A program made the position numbers and the translations under genes. Shown here one piece after another: positions 8,806 to 15,898 of a stretch of 64,000 bases of DNA. Location: contig NZ_JACXYU010000001.1 in the NCBI RefSeq assembly GCF_014779715.1, positions 806,001-870,000 on the forward strand. Direction: 5' to 3'. This DNA is from Streptomyces chumphonensis. Lineage in GTDB: Bacteria > Actinomycetota > Actinomycetes > Streptomycetales > Streptomycetaceae. Under the pieces are notes generated by a model. It was not told where the DNA came from. It searched no databases and saw nothing but the letters and a program-made list of their open reading frames with translations. The first letter of the stretch is position 1. Every line of letters begins with the position of its first letter.

Positions 8806-9663
8806 ATGAGCGACACCGATACCGCGTACTTCGGCATCAAGAGCGTTCCCTATCCCCGGTTGAGCCTTGACGAATTCCTGGCCTGGGGCCCGGAAGCCGT
8901 CATCAGGGCGGACACCCCCGCGGTGATCGACATCCTCCCCTCCCCCGACCCCGGGCACTACCGCACCGCCGTTCTGGAAAAGCTCGGGGACGCCACGGTG
9001 ACACTGGTCCGGAAGGACCGCACCAAGGAGAACGAAACACGCGCCGAGGTCTCGAAAATACCCCTGCGGGAATTCTTCGAGAAGGAGCCCTACACCTCGA
9101 ACACGGACGGCACCTACCGCGTCGTCTCCAACATCAAGCACCACGCGGAGACGATCAGCGCACTGCTCGGCTTCGACACCACCAGAATGTTCGACTACCG
9201 GGCCCCGCTGAACTCGGCGAACCTGTGGGTGAACTACGGCGGAATGCGGTCCCGCAACCACTTCGACGACCTGGAGAACTTCAACATCCAGCTCGAAGGC
9301 CGGAAGCGGTTCGTCGTGATGCCCCCGGGCTTCCGGAACTACTACGTCCGCTCACCCCTGCACGGCTACGCCAACACCTCCAGGAGCGTCCGCGTCGACC
9401 ACGCCGACCTCGGCCGCTACCCCAGGCTCGCGGCCGCGCTGGCCCGGCGCCGGGACATCGTCCTGGAGCCGGGCCAGATGCTGTACCTCCCCATGGGCTG
9501 GTGGCATCAGGTCGACGCGATGGACGGCCTGAACATCAACCTCAACTTCTGGCTGTACCACCCGAAGATGCTGCGCCGCCCCCTCATGCTCGCCGACTCC
9601 CTCTACAAGGTCGCCTTCCGCAAACTGAACGGCCTCTACAACCTGCAGCCGGAGAAGCCGTAG
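8806..9663 (+). CDS. JmjC/cupin_8-type Fe(II)/2-oxoglutarate oxygenase
   Basis: 285 residues. A jelly-roll oxygenase with the iron-binding HxD at His152/Asp154 (NHFDDLENFN), the typical KRFVVMPPG after it, and the distal His234 in MGWWHQVDA. These are hallmarks of the cupin_8/JmjC hydroxylases, which hydroxylate amino acids, peptides or small molecules. The ATG at 8806 has a strong Shine-Dalgarno (AGAGGGGGG) a few bases upstream. It is the second oxygenase of the locus, downstream of KAS III on the same strand but separated by about 235 bp, so it may have its own promoter. Confidence 0.85.
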   Translation: MSDTDTAYFGIKSVPYPRLSLDEFLAWGPEAVIRADTPAVIDILPSPDPGHYRTAVLEKLGDATVTLVRKDRTKENETRAEVSKIPLREFFEKEPYTSNTDGTYRVVSNIKHHAETISALLGFDTTRMFDYRAPLNSANLWVNYGGMRSRNHFDDLENFNIQLEGRKRFVVMPPGFRNYYVRSPLHGYANTSRSVRVDHADLGRYPRLAAALARRRDIVLEPGQMLYLPMGWWHQVDAMDGLNINLNFWLYHPKMLRRPLMLADSLYKVAFRKLNGLYNLQPEKP

Positions 9664-9676
9664 GGAGCGCCGGGCT

Positions 9677-10108
9677 TCAGCCCTTCGCCCGGCGGCGGCC
9701 GAGGGCGACCAGGCCGGCCCCCGCCAGCAGGACGGCGGCACCCCCGCCCACCAGGTACGGGGTGTCGTCGTCGCCGCCGGTCTCGGCCAGCTCCGTGGCG
9801 TCCTCCGCCCCCTCCCCGCCCGTCGGCTCCTCCGGGGCGGAGGTCGGCTCCGTCGTGTCCTCGACGACGACCTGCTCCTCGACGGGCACGAAGCCCGAGG
9901 GCGGCTGGTCGCACCCGATGCCGTCCCGGTCGCGGTCCAGGTGCGAGCCGTAGTGCTCGTCGCCCCGCGGGATGTTCGCGTGGCCGGACTCGTACGCCTC
10001 GGTGCAGTTCGTGAACGGGTGGTTGCCGTCGTGTGCCTGAGCAGTCGTCGGCAGCACGGCGAGGACCACCGCGCCGGCGGCCACGCCGAGGGAGTTCTTG
10101 AGCTTCAC
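9677..10108 (-). CDS. Secreted Excalibur-domain protein with LAETG sortase signal
   Basis: 143 residues from a GTG with GAGAGG 5 bases upstream. There is an N-terminal signal peptide (VKLKNSLGVAAG...TAQA), then an Excalibur calcium-binding domain (Cys35 and Cys66 flanking DRDRDGIGCD), an acidic Pro/Glu/Thr linker, LAETGG (about 107-112), a hydrophobic helix and a basic tail RRRAKG. LAXTG is the motif recognised by streptomycete class E sortases, so the protein should be covalently attached to the cell wall. It is convergent with the JmjC gene. Function beyond Ca-binding wall display is unknown. Confidence 0.85.
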   Translation of the reverse strand: MKLKNSLGVAAGAVVLAVLPTTAQAHDGNHPFTNCTEAYESGHANIPRGDEHYGSHLDRDRDGIGCDQPPSGFVPVEEQVVVEDTTEPTSAPEEPTGGEGAEDATELAETGGDDDTPYLVGGGAAVLLAGAGLVALGRRRAKG

Positions 10109-10295
10109 GGGTACCTCTCGTCTGTACGTACGGGCGACGCGGGCGTCCGCCCCGTCCCCCCTGGAGTCCTGTCTCCGGGCGCGCTCCAGAGACCGCGCGA
10201 AGCGGTCGCAGTGGGGGGACTGGAACGTACTTCCTCCGGAAGCACGCAGACCGTAGCGCGTGCTCACCCATTCGGCAACAGACCACTTCAGAGGG

Positions 10296-11495
10296 TTACC
10301 TGAGCGCACGCACATCCGACCGCTCCCGTGTCCGACCGAACTCCGTGGCGCCGAGGACCCCTGCACCCCGCGCCACCCCCGCCACGGCCAGGGCGACGCC
10401 GACGAGCACGGCGCTCACCACGAGCGGCGAGCGGTGGCCGAGGCCGCCGCCCAGCGCGAGACCGCCCAACGCCGGCCCGGCGGCGGCCCCGACGTTGAGC
10501 GCCGCCGTGGCGAAGCCGCCGCCCAGCGTGGGGGCGTCCGACGCCGTGTACAGGGCCCGTGCGATGAGCGTCGAGCCCACGCCGAAGGAGAGCGCCCCCT
10601 GGACGAAGACGAGGATCAGCGCAACGACCGGGTTCGCGGCGGTGAGCGCGAAGACCGGCCAGCCCACCAGCAACGCCGCCCCACCGACCGCGAGCACCTG
10701 CCCGGAACGCGCGTCCGCCAACCGTCCACCCACGTTGACCCCGACGAAGGACCCGATGCCGAACAGCGCCAGCACGGCGGGCACCCACCCGGAGCCCAGC
10801 GCCGTCACATGGGTGAAGACGGGCGCGAGGTAGGTGAACGAACAGAACGTCGCTCCGTTGACCAACGCGCCCAGACCGAGGATCACCAGCAGCCGAGGCG
10901 CACGGAACGCCCGCAGCTCGTGACGGACGCGGGGAGCCGCAGGGTCGACGGGCGTCGCCGGAACGGACCGCAGCACCGCCAGGACGGCGGGGGCGGAGAG
11001 GAGCGCGACGCCCCAGAAGGCCGAACGCCAGCCCCACACCTCGCTCAGGACGGCCCCGAGGGGAACCCCCGCGACGCAGGCGAGCGTGACTCCGCTCAGG
11101 AGCACCGACGTCGCCCGCCCCTTGGCACGGGAGCCCGCCAGGCTCCCCGCCGTCGCGAGACCGACCGCGAGGAAGCCCGCGTTCGCCAGGGCGGCGACGA
11201 CCCGGGTGACGAAGAGAACCTCGAAGCTGTCGGTGAGCGCACCGACGACGTGGGCGAGGAGGAAGGTGACGAGGAAGGCGAGCAGCGCCCGGCGGCGTGG
11301 CCACCGCAGGCTCAGCATCGCGACGAGCGGCGCGCCGACGACCATGCCGACGGCGAAGGCGGAAGTGAGCGAACCGGCGGCCTGCAAGGAGACGCCCAGA
11401 TCGGCGGCCAGGTCCTCGACCAGCCCGGACAACATGAACTCGGACGTTCCCTGGGCGAAGACGGCCAGCCCGAGAACGTAGACGGCGAACGGCAT
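10296..11495 (-). CDS. MFS drug exporter, Cmx/CmrA/CmlR (chloramphenicol-type) family
   Basis: 399 residues and about 12 hydrophobic helices. The N-terminus MPFAVYVLGLAVFAQGTSEF and the following DLGVSLQAAGSLTSAFAVGM are typical of the Cmx/CmlR subgroup, and the MFS loop (RWPRRRALL) is present. It should be a proton-driven exporter giving chloramphenicol-type resistance; the actual substrate cannot be read from sequence. The ATG at 11495 has GGGAG upstream. Monocistronic as far as can be seen. Confidence 0.88.
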   Translation of the reverse strand: MPFAVYVLGLAVFAQGTSEFMLSGLVEDLAADLGVSLQAAGSLTSAFAVGMVVGAPLVAMLSLRWPRRRALLAFLVTFLLAHVVGALTDSFEVLFVTRVVAALANAGFLAVGLATAGSLAGSRAKGRATSVLLSGVTLACVAGVPLGAVLSEVWGWRSAFWGVALLSAPAVLAVLRSVPATPVDPAAPRVRHELRAFRAPRLLVILGLGALVNGATFCSFTYLAPVFTHVTALGSGWVPAVLALFGIGSFVGVNVGGRLADARSGQVLAVGGAALLVGWPVFALTAANPVVALILVFVQGALSFGVGSTLIARALYTASDAPTLGGGFATAALNVGAAAGPALGGLALGGGLGHRSPLVVSAVLVGVALAVAGVARGAGVLGATEFGRTRERSDVRALR

Positions 11496-11882
11496 GCAGA
11501 AGCTCCCACGACATCGCAGAACAGGGGGCACGACGCACGGACGGAAGGTCGGTGGTCGCGTGGGAGCGTCCCGGACGGATTCCGGACGTGCTCCCGCGAT
11601 GCGGTGGATCCGTGGCGATCGGCGCGACGCGCTGCCCGGCGCGGGGCCGGAGGAAGCAGGGGTCGTCAGGGGGTCACGCGGTCAGCCACCGGATCACCGG
11701 TGGCCCGCTTCTCTCCGCCTCAGGACTCGACACGCACGCCAACCTAGCAACCCCCACCCACCCCGTCTCGTCCCTCCGGCAGAAACTCGCTGTCGGACCG
11801 GACACCGGCCGCACCCCGGCGTCACCACAGCCGGGACCTATTCCGCTCTGCCCGACCGATACCGCCTCGGGCCCGTACGCGA
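11496..11882. other. Intergenic region, no supported gene
   Basis: Lies upstream of the exporter gene. Open frames here lack Shine-Dalgarno sequences and coding-like composition. The region presumably holds the exporter promoter, but no clear -35/-10 pair was identified. Confidence 0.5.
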
Positions 11883-12114
11883 TCAGTCCAAGGCTGCCCG
11901 CCGAGCACGCTTCGCGTCTGCACTCGCCCGAGCCGCAACGGCGAACTCACCCCGCTCACCACGCACGGCCAGCCTCTCGGCTGCCTCCGCCCGATTGCGG
12001 CGTGCCACGTTTTCCCGCAGATCGTCCAACAGGTCGTCTAACGGCTCAGGTTCGCCCATGCAGATATGTTGCCCCTGCGCCCGGACAAACCCATTTCTTG
12101 CTGAGCTGGGCCAT
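11883..12114 (-). pseudogene. Small fifth gene of mini-operon, interrupted by one frameshift
   Basis: An ATG at 12114 overlaps the TGA of the preceding 61-residue gene (ATGA) and reads MAQLSKKWVCPGAGATYLHG before an early stop. Removing one G from the G4 run (minus strand; CCCC at 12072-12075) joins it to a long frame reading CPGAGQHICMGEPEPLDD, LLDDLRENVARRNRAEAAER and onward to a stop at 11883. The restored product would be about 76 residues: an N-terminal Cys-containing segment and a charged helical C-terminus. Seen directly: coupled start, broken frame, coherent continuation. A homopolymer error or true decay would look the same. Confidence 0.5.
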
Positions 12115-12299
12115 CACGGCCGAGCGTTGGCGACGACGCGGTCGTGTAGTCCAGCGATGCAGGGGGCGCAACAGTAGACGTCAGCGATGACGTAGCCCGT
12201 TGTCTCGGCAACGCCGATCCGCAGAACGCGCGCACGGTGCCGACCGCACCAACCCCAGCACGGCCCCCACACCCAACGGTCGTCGCCCCCCGGCTTCAT
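12114..12299 (-). CDS. Small cysteine-rich hypothetical protein
   Basis: 61 residues with a Trp/Cys-rich start (WVWGPCWGWCGRH) and later YCCAPCIAGLHDR: two CxxC-like clusters that could bind zinc. Its ATG lies two bases after the stop of the preceding gene, and its stop overlaps the next start, so it is part of a tightly packed five-gene minus-strand operon opposite an XRE regulator. This arrangement of tiny proteins beside an HTH regulator is common in streptomycetes; the function is unknown. Confidence 0.6.
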   Translation of the reverse strand: MKPGGDDRWVWGPCWGWCGRHRARVLRIGVAETTGYVIADVYCCAPCIAGLHDRVVANARP

Positions 12300-12301
12300 G
12301 G

Positions 12302-12541
12302 TCACAGCCACTCCCCCGGCACCATCCGGTACGGCAGGCGGAGCACATGCCGATACGTGAAGTGCTCCGGAAACCCGCGGAGGTGCACCAAGGCCCAACC
12401 GGACGCCGTCGTGGCGTCGGCCTCCTCCGGACCGAACTCCCCGCAGACGGCGCACTGCATGGCGTACGCCACCGGCTCCACGTCGGGCTCCGCGTCCGGC
12501 CGCACGACAAAGCTCCGGAAGCGGTAAGTCGCCCGGCTCAT
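12302..12541 (-). CDS. Small conserved protein with CxxC motif (DUF7848-like)
   Basis: 79 residues. The N-terminus MSRATYRFRSFVVRPDAEP and the central MQCAVCGEFGPEE resemble a widespread streptomycete family with a single CxxC knuckle (I believe annotated as DUF7848; not verified). Its start overlaps the stop of the 41-residue gene upstream (ATGA). Function unknown; probably co-expressed with the neighbouring tiny genes under the divergent XRE regulator. Confidence 0.7.
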   Translation of the reverse strand: MSRATYRFRSFVVRPDAEPDVEPVAYAMQCAVCGEFGPEEADATTASGWALVHLRGFPEHFTYRHVLRLPYRMVPGEWL

Positions 12542-12663
12542 CGGCCCAGCTCCTCAAAATGCTTGCGGATGGCCTTGCTCAACTCGTCGCACCGGCGGCT
12601 CAGGTCGTCCTCGGGAGCCGGCTGCGTCTCGTCGCCCGCATCTCCCTCGTTCGCACAGAGCAT
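12538..12663 (-). CDS. 41-residue hypothetical protein of the mini-operon
   Basis: Read by hand: MLCANEGDAGDETQPAPEDD then LSRRCDELSKAIRKHFEELG and a final Arg. It is very acidic at the front, with a short amphipathic helix at the back. Both ends are coupled by 4-bp ATGA overlaps: its ATG with the stop of the 70-residue gene, and its TGA with the start of the 79-residue gene. The two overlaps are the main evidence that it is a genuine gene. No family recognised. Confidence 0.6.
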   Translation of the reverse strand: MLCANEGDAGDETQPAPEDDLSRRCDELSKAIRKHFEELGR

Positions 12664-12875
12664 CACGACACAGCCGCCTGAATCCGTACAACCGGCGCCT
12701 CCCACTCGCGCCCGCCACCCACCGGACGGAGATAAGCCTGCCGACTCACGACCTGACCGTCATCGGCCCGTTCCACCAGCACCCCCATCAGTTGTCCGGT
12801 CCGCCCCGTGCACGCGTCATGCACCAGCGTTCCCCGAGGAAACGGAAGCTCGTCAGCATGTCCAAGTGTCGCCAT
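12663..12875 (-). CDS. 70-residue hypothetical protein, first gene of the mini-operon
   Basis: The sequence begins MATLGHADELPFPRGTLVHD and has a small beta-rich look with GRTGQLMGVLVE and YLRPVGGGREWEAPV. Such small proteins often sit first in XRE-linked streptomycete operons. It faces the divergent XRE gene across about 140 bp that should hold both promoters. Function unknown. Confidence 0.65.
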   Translation of the reverse strand: MATLGHADELPFPRGTLVHDACTGRTGQLMGVLVERADDGQVVSRQAYLRPVGGGREWEAPVVRIQAAVS

Positions 12876-13014
12876 GTTCGGTGATCCCCTGCTCGCAACT
12901 TTTCAGTAAACAGATCATCGCTGTGTGCTGAGGTCATCGAGTTGGTCATGAGGCAGCGGGCTGGGCCGTCCGGGCGGTAGGTTCGAAAACGCCCAAACGA
13001 CCCATGGAGGGGCC

Positions 13015-13764
13015 TTGAACGCTGCGCTGCGCCGGGCTATGAGCGAGAGGAAGTTGTCACCCCGTCAGCTGGCAACCCACGTGGGTGTCACAGCCAAGAC
13101 TGTGGAACGGTGGTTGGGGAACGCCGAACTCGTCCCGCACGCGAGGAACCGCGCGGACGTGGCCGAAGTGCTGGGGGTTGATGAGCCGATGCTGTGGCCG
13201 AAGGCGATGCAAACGGTCGTCAAGACCGGACCGGACCGTGAAGTGGTCAGCGTGTATCCGTATCGCTCAGCCTGTCCCACATCGGTGTGGGCCGAGCTGA
13301 TCCACGCCGCCGAGCAGGACATCGTCTTCGCCGGGTACACGAACTACTTCCTGTGGACCTCGCAGCCCGGTTTCCCGTCCACGTTGCGCACCAAGGCGGG
13401 TCGGGGCTGCCGCGTACGGTTCCTCCTGGGTGACCCCACCGGCGATGTCACCCGACAGCGGGAAGAGATCGAGGACGTGACGCTCTCGGTCTCCACACGC
13501 ATCCGCGTATCCCTTGAGGCGCTGGAAAAGCTCGGCTCTCCGGAGGGTATCGAGGCCCGCTTCAGCAGCACCTTGGACGCGCCCCACCACGTCGGCTTGT
13601 CGCTGTTCCGCTTCGACGATCAGATGCTGGTCACGCCGCATCTGGCACGGCTGGTGGGCCACGACTCCCCAATGATGCACCTCCGCCGCCACCAGGACGA
13701 CGGCATGTTCGACCGTTTCGCGCAGAGCACCGAGGAGCTGTGGGAGCGCGGACGGCCCGTGTGA
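13015..13764 (+). CDS. XRE-type helix-turn-helix transcriptional regulator
   Basis: 249 residues from a TTG preceded by GGAGGGG. The N-terminal lambda-repressor-like HTH reads SPRQLATHVGVTAKTVERWL (about 15-34). The remainder (about 75-240) resembles the ligand/phospholipase-D-like domain seen in many streptomycete XRE regulators (SVWAELIHAAEQDIVFAGY), with no obvious catalytic pair of HKD motifs. It is divergent from the mini-operon of tiny genes and probably controls it and itself. Confidence 0.8.
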   Translation: MNAALRRAMSERKLSPRQLATHVGVTAKTVERWLGNAELVPHARNRADVAEVLGVDEPMLWPKAMQTVVKTGPDREVVSVYPYRSACPTSVWAELIHAAEQDIVFAGYTNYFLWTSQPGFPSTLRTKAGRGCRVRFLLGDPTGDVTRQREEIEDVTLSVSTRIRVSLEALEKLGSPEGIEARFSSTLDAPHHVGLSLFRFDDQMLVTPHLARLVGHDSPMMHLRRHQDDGMFDRFAQSTEELWERGRPV

Positions 13765-14045
13765 GGGGCATGAGTGCACGACCTCAGGAGCGGGTGGGGC
13801 CGCACTGACCCTGCCGCGAACCGCTCGACGAGCGGGCACCCACTCATGCCGCCACCGGATACACGCTTCTTCCACCGCTGTGGAGCCGGACGGCAGGTGC
13901 TGAGGTGACTTCACCCGTCCCGAGCCGGACAGGGCTGGCCAGCTCCGCCGAGGTGTCTGACACGCAGCGACGTCCGCCCGGCGACGCCCACCCACGTCCG
14001 ACGGCGTTCGTAGACTGACGTGCCGCCGACGGAAGGAAGACCACC

Positions 14046-14459
14046 ATGCGACCCCAGCGTTTCGAGGCCCTCGTCCTGGATCTGGCCAAGAACGACCCCA
14101 GGGTCGGCACCGTCACCACGCTGAAGGAGGCCGGAGACGACCGGTACCCGTACGGGCTGGCTGTCCGCGTGGACGGCCGCGAGATGCGCTTCCAGTTCAT
14201 CGCGCAGTCCCGCGACGGGGACAAGTTCACCGAGCCCGAGCGCGTCACCGAGGCCGAGCAGCCGTTCGACGTCGACCGGGTACCGGCAGGTGGTCTGCCC
14301 GAGGAACGGTTCATCGCCGAGCTCGTCGCCCGCTCCGGCTCCCGCGAACTCGTCGATGTCGTGATCTGGTCCTCTCGGCCGGACAACCGGGACGGCAACG
14401 AGGGGGCCAGCTTCTTCTTCGCCGACACGGCGAGGATCTACGCCCGCGTCGTCCGCTGA
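14046..14459 (+). CDS. Conserved hypothetical protein
   Basis: 137 residues, soluble, of mixed alpha/beta composition, beginning MRPQRFEALVLDLAKNDPRV. The ATG follows GGAAGGAAGA. It looks coding (third-position GC, no rare frames) but no family was recognised. It may be co-transcribed with the Cys-containing 42-residue ORF downstream (gap about 70 bp), ahead of a strong hairpin. Confidence 0.65.
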   Translation: MRPQRFEALVLDLAKNDPRVGTVTTLKEAGDDRYPYGLAVRVDGREMRFQFIAQSRDGDKFTEPERVTEAEQPFDVDRVPAGGLPEERFIAELVARSGSRELVDVVIWSSRPDNRDGNEGASFFFADTARIYARVVR

Positions 14460-14528
14460 ACCACCGACGGGCGTGCGTAAGGCACCACTGAGCACGGACC
14501 TGCACCACCATCCATCAAGGAGGTAGTC

Positions 14529-14657
14529 ATGTCTGACCAGTCCGGTTGCGGCTCCTGCGGGGCCCGGGTGAGCGTCCCACCCGGCACTCCCTGCCCGCCC
14601 CACCAGCCCGCCGGTGATCGGGCCATGTGTCCCGGCGCCGGTCAGCCGACCCAGTAG
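14529..14657 (+). CDS. 42-residue cysteine-containing small protein
   Basis: A near-perfect Shine-Dalgarno (AAGGAGG at 14517-14523) precedes ATG 14529. The peptide starts MSDQSGCGSCGARVSVPPGT and has Cys at 7, 10, 22 and 34 with many prolines. It is followed immediately by a strong terminator-like hairpin. A CxxC plus two further cysteines suggests a tiny zinc knuckle or a disulfide peptide. No family recognised and no modification enzymes adjacent. Confidence 0.5.
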   Translation: MSDQSGCGSCGARVSVPPGTPCPPHQPAGDRAMCPGAGQPTQ

Positions 14658-14667
14658 CCGGACGCCC

Positions 14668-14701
14668 AGGCCCCCGCTCAGCTCTGGCTGGGCGGGGGCC
14701 T
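14668..14701 (+). terminator. Strong hairpin terminator after the small protein
   Basis: A 15-bp stem (one G-T pair) closed by a TCTG tetraloop begins 10 bases after the stop codon. There is no T-run, which is usual for streptomycete terminators. Confidence 0.65.
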
Positions 14702-14801
14702 CCTCGTTGGGCGCAAGTTCGAGTAGTGGGAAAAACAGGATGGCTGGACCGCCGAGCGAATCACCCGACGGCCAGCCCCCTGCAGACGCAGTCAAGAGCG
14801 T

Positions 14802-14865
14802 CCCCGCGCTCGGGAGGGCAAGACCTACCCAACGTTGGGTAGGTCTTGCCCTCCCGAGCGCGGGG
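14802..14865. repeat. Perfect 64-bp palindrome
   Basis: The 32 bases 14802-14833 are exactly reverse-complemented by 14834-14865, with no spacer and no mismatch; the centre is AACGTT. Flanking bases do not pair. It lies in a gene-free stretch about 440 bp left of the island's left repeat. Confidence 0.95.
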
Positions 14866-14990
14866 CAACCGACTCCGCGCGTGCTCACCGGCCCCGACCC
14901 CCGGAGCATCCCCGCACGCGCGGGGTAACGCCTCCTCCTGCCTGGCCCAGCTTGGCCCCTCCGAGTCGACAGTGCGCCGCCGGGGCCGAC
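14841..14990. repeat. Possible degenerate type I-E CRISPR-like repeat debris
   Basis: GCGCGGGGCAAC (14858-14869) and GCGCGGGGTAAC (14918-14929) recur at 60-bp spacing, and a weaker CGGGG follows another 60 bp on (14981). The middle copy is preceded by CATCCCCGCAC, giving the short GC palindrome typical of type I-E repeats. Only one unit looks good, there are no cas genes, and the first overlaps the 64-bp palindrome. Confidence 0.2.
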
Positions 14991-15306
14991 CCACATGGGT
15001 CGATCATCACGGAGATGCGCAGCCGGTGTCGCGGCATGAGGCGATCCGTGTCGGACACGGGCCGACGGCGGCGGGAGGGGCCGCCCGCGCTCGTCGCGAG
15101 CAGCCGGGCGGCGAGCACGAGCCGTCGGTGACACAGTCGAGCTCCGTTCAGCTGCGGCTGGTCGGGGGCTTCGTCATGTGTGATTGTTTGCTGCTCGAGC
15201 CGACAGCGGGCCGGCCGCTGATCTTCGCAAGGTCCGCACCCGCCCGTTCCCCGACCGCTCACCACTCGTTGTGCCGGTCGGTAGATTCCCATCGTGGAGC
15301 CCTGGA

Positions 15307-15352
15307 GTGGGGCGGGTGGGACTCGAACCCACGGCCGACGGATTATGAGTCC
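15307..15352. repeat. Left attachment repeat of genomic island (tRNA 3'-half copy)
   Basis: 46 bp identical to 32812-32857, covering the 3' half of the CAT tRNA gene from acceptor end to anticodon loop. Immediately after it the sequence stops matching a tRNA. This is the classical footprint of tyrosine-recombinase integration into a tRNA gene. Confidence 0.9.
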
Positions 15353-15898
15353 TTTTCGGCTGTTCCGATCCGCCCCGGCTCTTGCCCCGTCTTTCCCATA
15401 ACTGCAGGTCAGAGGAATTTTGCCGTTCTGGCTCTGTGCAGGCTTTCCTGATCCTTCCGGGTCCTTCCGTCCCCTGCGTGTCCCCTGGAGGTCCTCCGAG
15501 AGCCCTCCCGAGGGAGTCACGTGGGGGTGTCTGCACAGATCTACGCAGGTTGAGCAGCGGGACAAGTCGAGGTCTGGACCCCGCACGCAGCGGAGAGCCT
15601 TACCGGAGCAACGTTCTCACCTCTCGTACCGGAGGTAGAGCCGAAGGGCTTTTCGCAGGTCAGCCACCGCTCCCCAGCGTAACGTGCAGCACCGTTCAAG
15701 CTGCCTCCGCGCCACCGAATTCGAGCGGCAGCACATCAGGGATCGCCGTGACCGGATCTTTCCTCCCGGGCTGCTGCACGGCGAGGTCGTAGCCACCGCC
15801 CCGCGCTGCTCCGGACCCGTGCTGGTGACGCTCGGCAGGGGGACAAGGCTCCAGTTCTGGAACGGCATCTCTACCGTGCCCGATACTCTCCGGACTAC
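15353..15898. other. Island left end, no supported gene
   Basis: Several open frames exist on both strands but none has a Shine-Dalgarno or recognisable protein. A GTGTCCCCTGG motif at about 15478-15488 recurs near the island's right end and may be an integrase arm site. Confidence 0.5.

Noticed and set aside
14802-14930. A genuine CRISPR array
   Set aside because: At most one good repeat unit plus partial copies, no spacers of confident length and no cas genes; retained only as a weak repeat observation.
15306-15352. A second tRNA gene at the island left end
   Set aside because: Only the 3' half (acceptor to anticodon loop) is present; it is an att duplication, not a folding tRNA.
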